A stretch of 64,000 bases of DNA from Bursaphelenchus xylophilus (taxonomy: Eukaryota > Nematoda > Chromadorea > Rhabditida > Aphelenchoididae), in NCBI GenBank assembly GCA_904066235.2, contig CAJFCV020000004.1, positions 5,642,001-5,706,000 on the forward strand, given 5' to 3'. The notes below the pieces were generated by a model. It was not told the DNA's origin, did not search any database, and saw only the letters and a list, made by a program, of their open reading frames with translations. The first letter of the stretch is position 1. Every line of letters starts with the position of its first letter. A program made the translations under genes and the position numbers. Of the stretch, positions 59,701-64,000 are shown in pieces.

Positions 59701-60558
59701 GTTGTGAGAAAAGGAAGTGAAATCAATTTGCATGACTTTAGATTGGTCTCATCAATATGTTCATGTTCAAAGATCGCGATCCTGGTTTTGTAGATGGAAC
59801 TGGAAAACAACTACCTAATTGTTTCTTAAACCAATGGTATCCTGGACAAGTAAGTGGTACCTCTAATGAACTCATGTTGAAATTTAGTCCATGATTGAGG
59901 CCATCTTGGTCATCATTGCGGTCATCTGTATTCCTATCATGCTATTCGGAAAGCCCATCTACATTCTGATGAAACAAAAGAAAGCCAAAAAATCACTCTC
60001 CGATAACATGGTAAGTGACTGGGAGATTACAGGATGTTTATTTTGCAGAGTGTCCGAATCAATATGCAATCCGACGAGACTGAGGTGATTACCAATGGTA
60101 ATGGGGTCAAGAAGGTCAAAGATGAAGACCATGCTCCTCATGGAGGAGGCGGCCATCACGACGAGTCCTTCGGAGATATCATGGTGCATCAGAGTATCCA
60201 CACCATCGAGTATGTGCTCGGCTGTGTCTCTCATACTGCTTCCTATCTCCGACTCTGGGCCTTATCTTTGGCCCACGCTCAGTTGTCCGAAGTTTTATGG
60301 GACATGGTCCTCAGAAATGGGCTTCAACAGTCCGGTTATGTGGGTATCATAGCCACTTACTTGATCTTCTTCGTGTTCGGAGTCCTCACTTTCTCCATCT
60401 TGGTGTTGATGGAAGGTCTTTCCGCTTTTCTGCACGCTCTCCGATTGCATTGGGTTGAGTTCCAGAGCAAATTCTATCTCGGTGAGGGCTATTCTTTTAC
60501 TCCGTTCAGCTTCAAAACTGTTCTGGAGCTGGCCCGGGCTGGCGACGCTACTTCTTAG
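56765..60558 (+). CDS. V-type H+-ATPase subunit a (V0 domain)
   Basis: Subunit a forms the proton half-channels of the V-ATPase membrane sector. The start at 56765 gives [20 protein letters not shown], the family N-terminus, leading into the cytoplasmic coiled-coil arm. The C-terminal membrane half includes [49 protein letters not shown], the [20 protein letters not shown] helix and [20 protein letters not shown], which carries the essential arginine, then [13 protein letters not shown]. Length (about 880 residues) is normal. The intron 58998-59741 (744 bp) contains a complete antisense gene. In nematodes the family has several paralogues (unc-32, vha-5, -6, -7); I do not choose among them. 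Confidence 0.96.
59019..59672 (-). CDS. Nested gene: protein phosphatase inhibitor-2-like protein with N-terminal membrane segments
   Basis: Four exons on the antisense strand lie wholly inside the V-ATPase intron and encode about 176 residues. [16 protein letters not shown] starts at 59672. Two hydrophobic segments follow ([20 protein letters not shown] and [18 protein letters not shown]). The soluble part has [29 protein letters not shown] and [14 protein letters not shown], matching inhibitor-2 landmarks (W.DE.NIL.TYHP, EP.TP, F...RK.HYNE) in order. The end is acidic ([10 protein letters not shown]). Inhibitor-2 binds PP1; the usual protein is soluble, so membrane anchoring is unusual. The exon 2/3 join uses a 35-nt GC-AG intron (GCAAGT). 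No ATG lies near the start of the third exon, which argues that the membrane exons belong to the gene. Confidence 0.6.
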
Positions 60559-60696
60559 ATTTCTTGGTGATCTAGATCTTGCCAATGCTTCAGAGATTTT
60601 ATTTTAGACATAAAGTTATATTCGACTCTATAAATCTTGGGTTTATTTGTACAAACAATAATATTTAATCATATTGAACCTCTATGGTCATTAAAA

Positions 60697-61033
60697 GGGT
60701 CGTTAAGTCATCAACTTGACGCGTCAGTCACGTTGTCAAAATGTTCTGTCATTTTGACTGTCAACGTTTTTTGGAGCATTTTTGTAGATTTTTACAAAAA
60801 ATCGTAGGAATTAAAAATTTTTAGGAACTAAATTGCCCCTTCTTGTCAAAACGACCGATGAAATAAACAGTAAAACCAGTTCGACTAATATAAACGGTAT
60901 TCATCGCAGTCTATTAAACTCGCGTTTGAAAGCTTCGTATATCAGAATTTTCAATTTCGCCAAAACGACTCTAATTTGACGCAATTTGAAATCAAGTTGA
61001 CGTCATATTGAAAAAGTCCGTCAATTTAACAAC
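60697..61033. repeat. Dispersed repeat, GGTTGTTAA family, copy 2
   Basis: Shares the ordered blocks of the copy at 42081-42404. Ends are AGGGTCGTTAAGTCATC and AATTTAACAACCC. It fills most of the spacer between the V-ATPase and PAK genes (60559-61269); the rest is UTR-like. Confidence 0.75.
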
Positions 61034-61269
61034 CCAAATCAATAATGACCATAAAAGACTCAATCAGAATAACAGGAAATGCGATCAGTCATCCTCGAAT
61101 GACTAAGTAACTGAGCAAGAGTTTGGGCGTCCGCCCAAAAACAAGAAAAGGGGTTTCCAGAGATTACAACTGCAGTTGTAAAGGTTCCAGAAAACAAATG
61201 CCATGGACAAAGAAAGCACGAGAGAATGTGGAGAAGGGAAGACCCGGATACGAACATGTTACAGTAAGA

Positions 61270-64000
<2,731 letters not shown>

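Overview
The window looks like nuclear DNA of a nematode. All genes are eukaryotic, split by many GT-AG introns, and packed on both strands with short spacers. Several proteins point to nematodes: a seven-finger MEP-1 homologue, an SVH-1-like kringle/trypsin mosaic protein, a DUF19-like secreted cysteine-rich protein, and a ribosomal-protein gene followed 91 bp later by a same-strand gene, as in a nematode operon. The genus cannot be read from the sequence. Many introns are only about 32-37 nt, shorter than is usual in Caenorhabditis. Longer introns are mostly filled with miniature inverted-repeat elements.

Layout, left to right. 1-6.5 kb: a palindromic repeat, a secreted multi-domain trypsin-like protease and a convergent small coiled-coil gene. 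7-12 kb: RPS15A, a four-pass membrane protein, the cohesin-release factor WAPL and histone H2A.Z. 12.3-18.7 kb: SRP54, an MFSD5-type transporter and a DSL-like single-pass receptor/ligand. 19-27.5 kb: an unrecognised Asn/Gly-rich nuclear protein divergent from GAS41/YEATS4, then MEP-1. 27.7-30.2 kb: a secreted cysteine-rich protein and a single-pass membrane protein. 30.2-39 kb: a gene-poor region with three small helix-loop-helix genes that have no basic region (Id/emc-like), AP-2-type palindromes, G-tracts and a 1.6 kb long-TIR transposon. 39-49.5 kb: rabenosyn-5, a small mitochondrial protein like the m-AAA protease intermembrane-space domain but without the AAA/protease part, TMEM26, a nucleolin-like RRM protein and ethanolamine-phosphate phospho-lyase. 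50.4-64 kb: ITPase, an Ig-domain membrane protein with repeat-filled introns, V-ATPase subunit a carrying a nested antisense gene for a membrane-anchored protein-phosphatase-inhibitor-2-like protein, and the 3' part of a PAK kinase gene that runs off the right edge.

Most genes are unrelated housekeeping or chromatin genes. The three Id-like genes are the only apparent functional cluster. Exon joins were made by eye from splice signals and protein family conservation. CDS coordinates run from start codon to stop codon and include introns.
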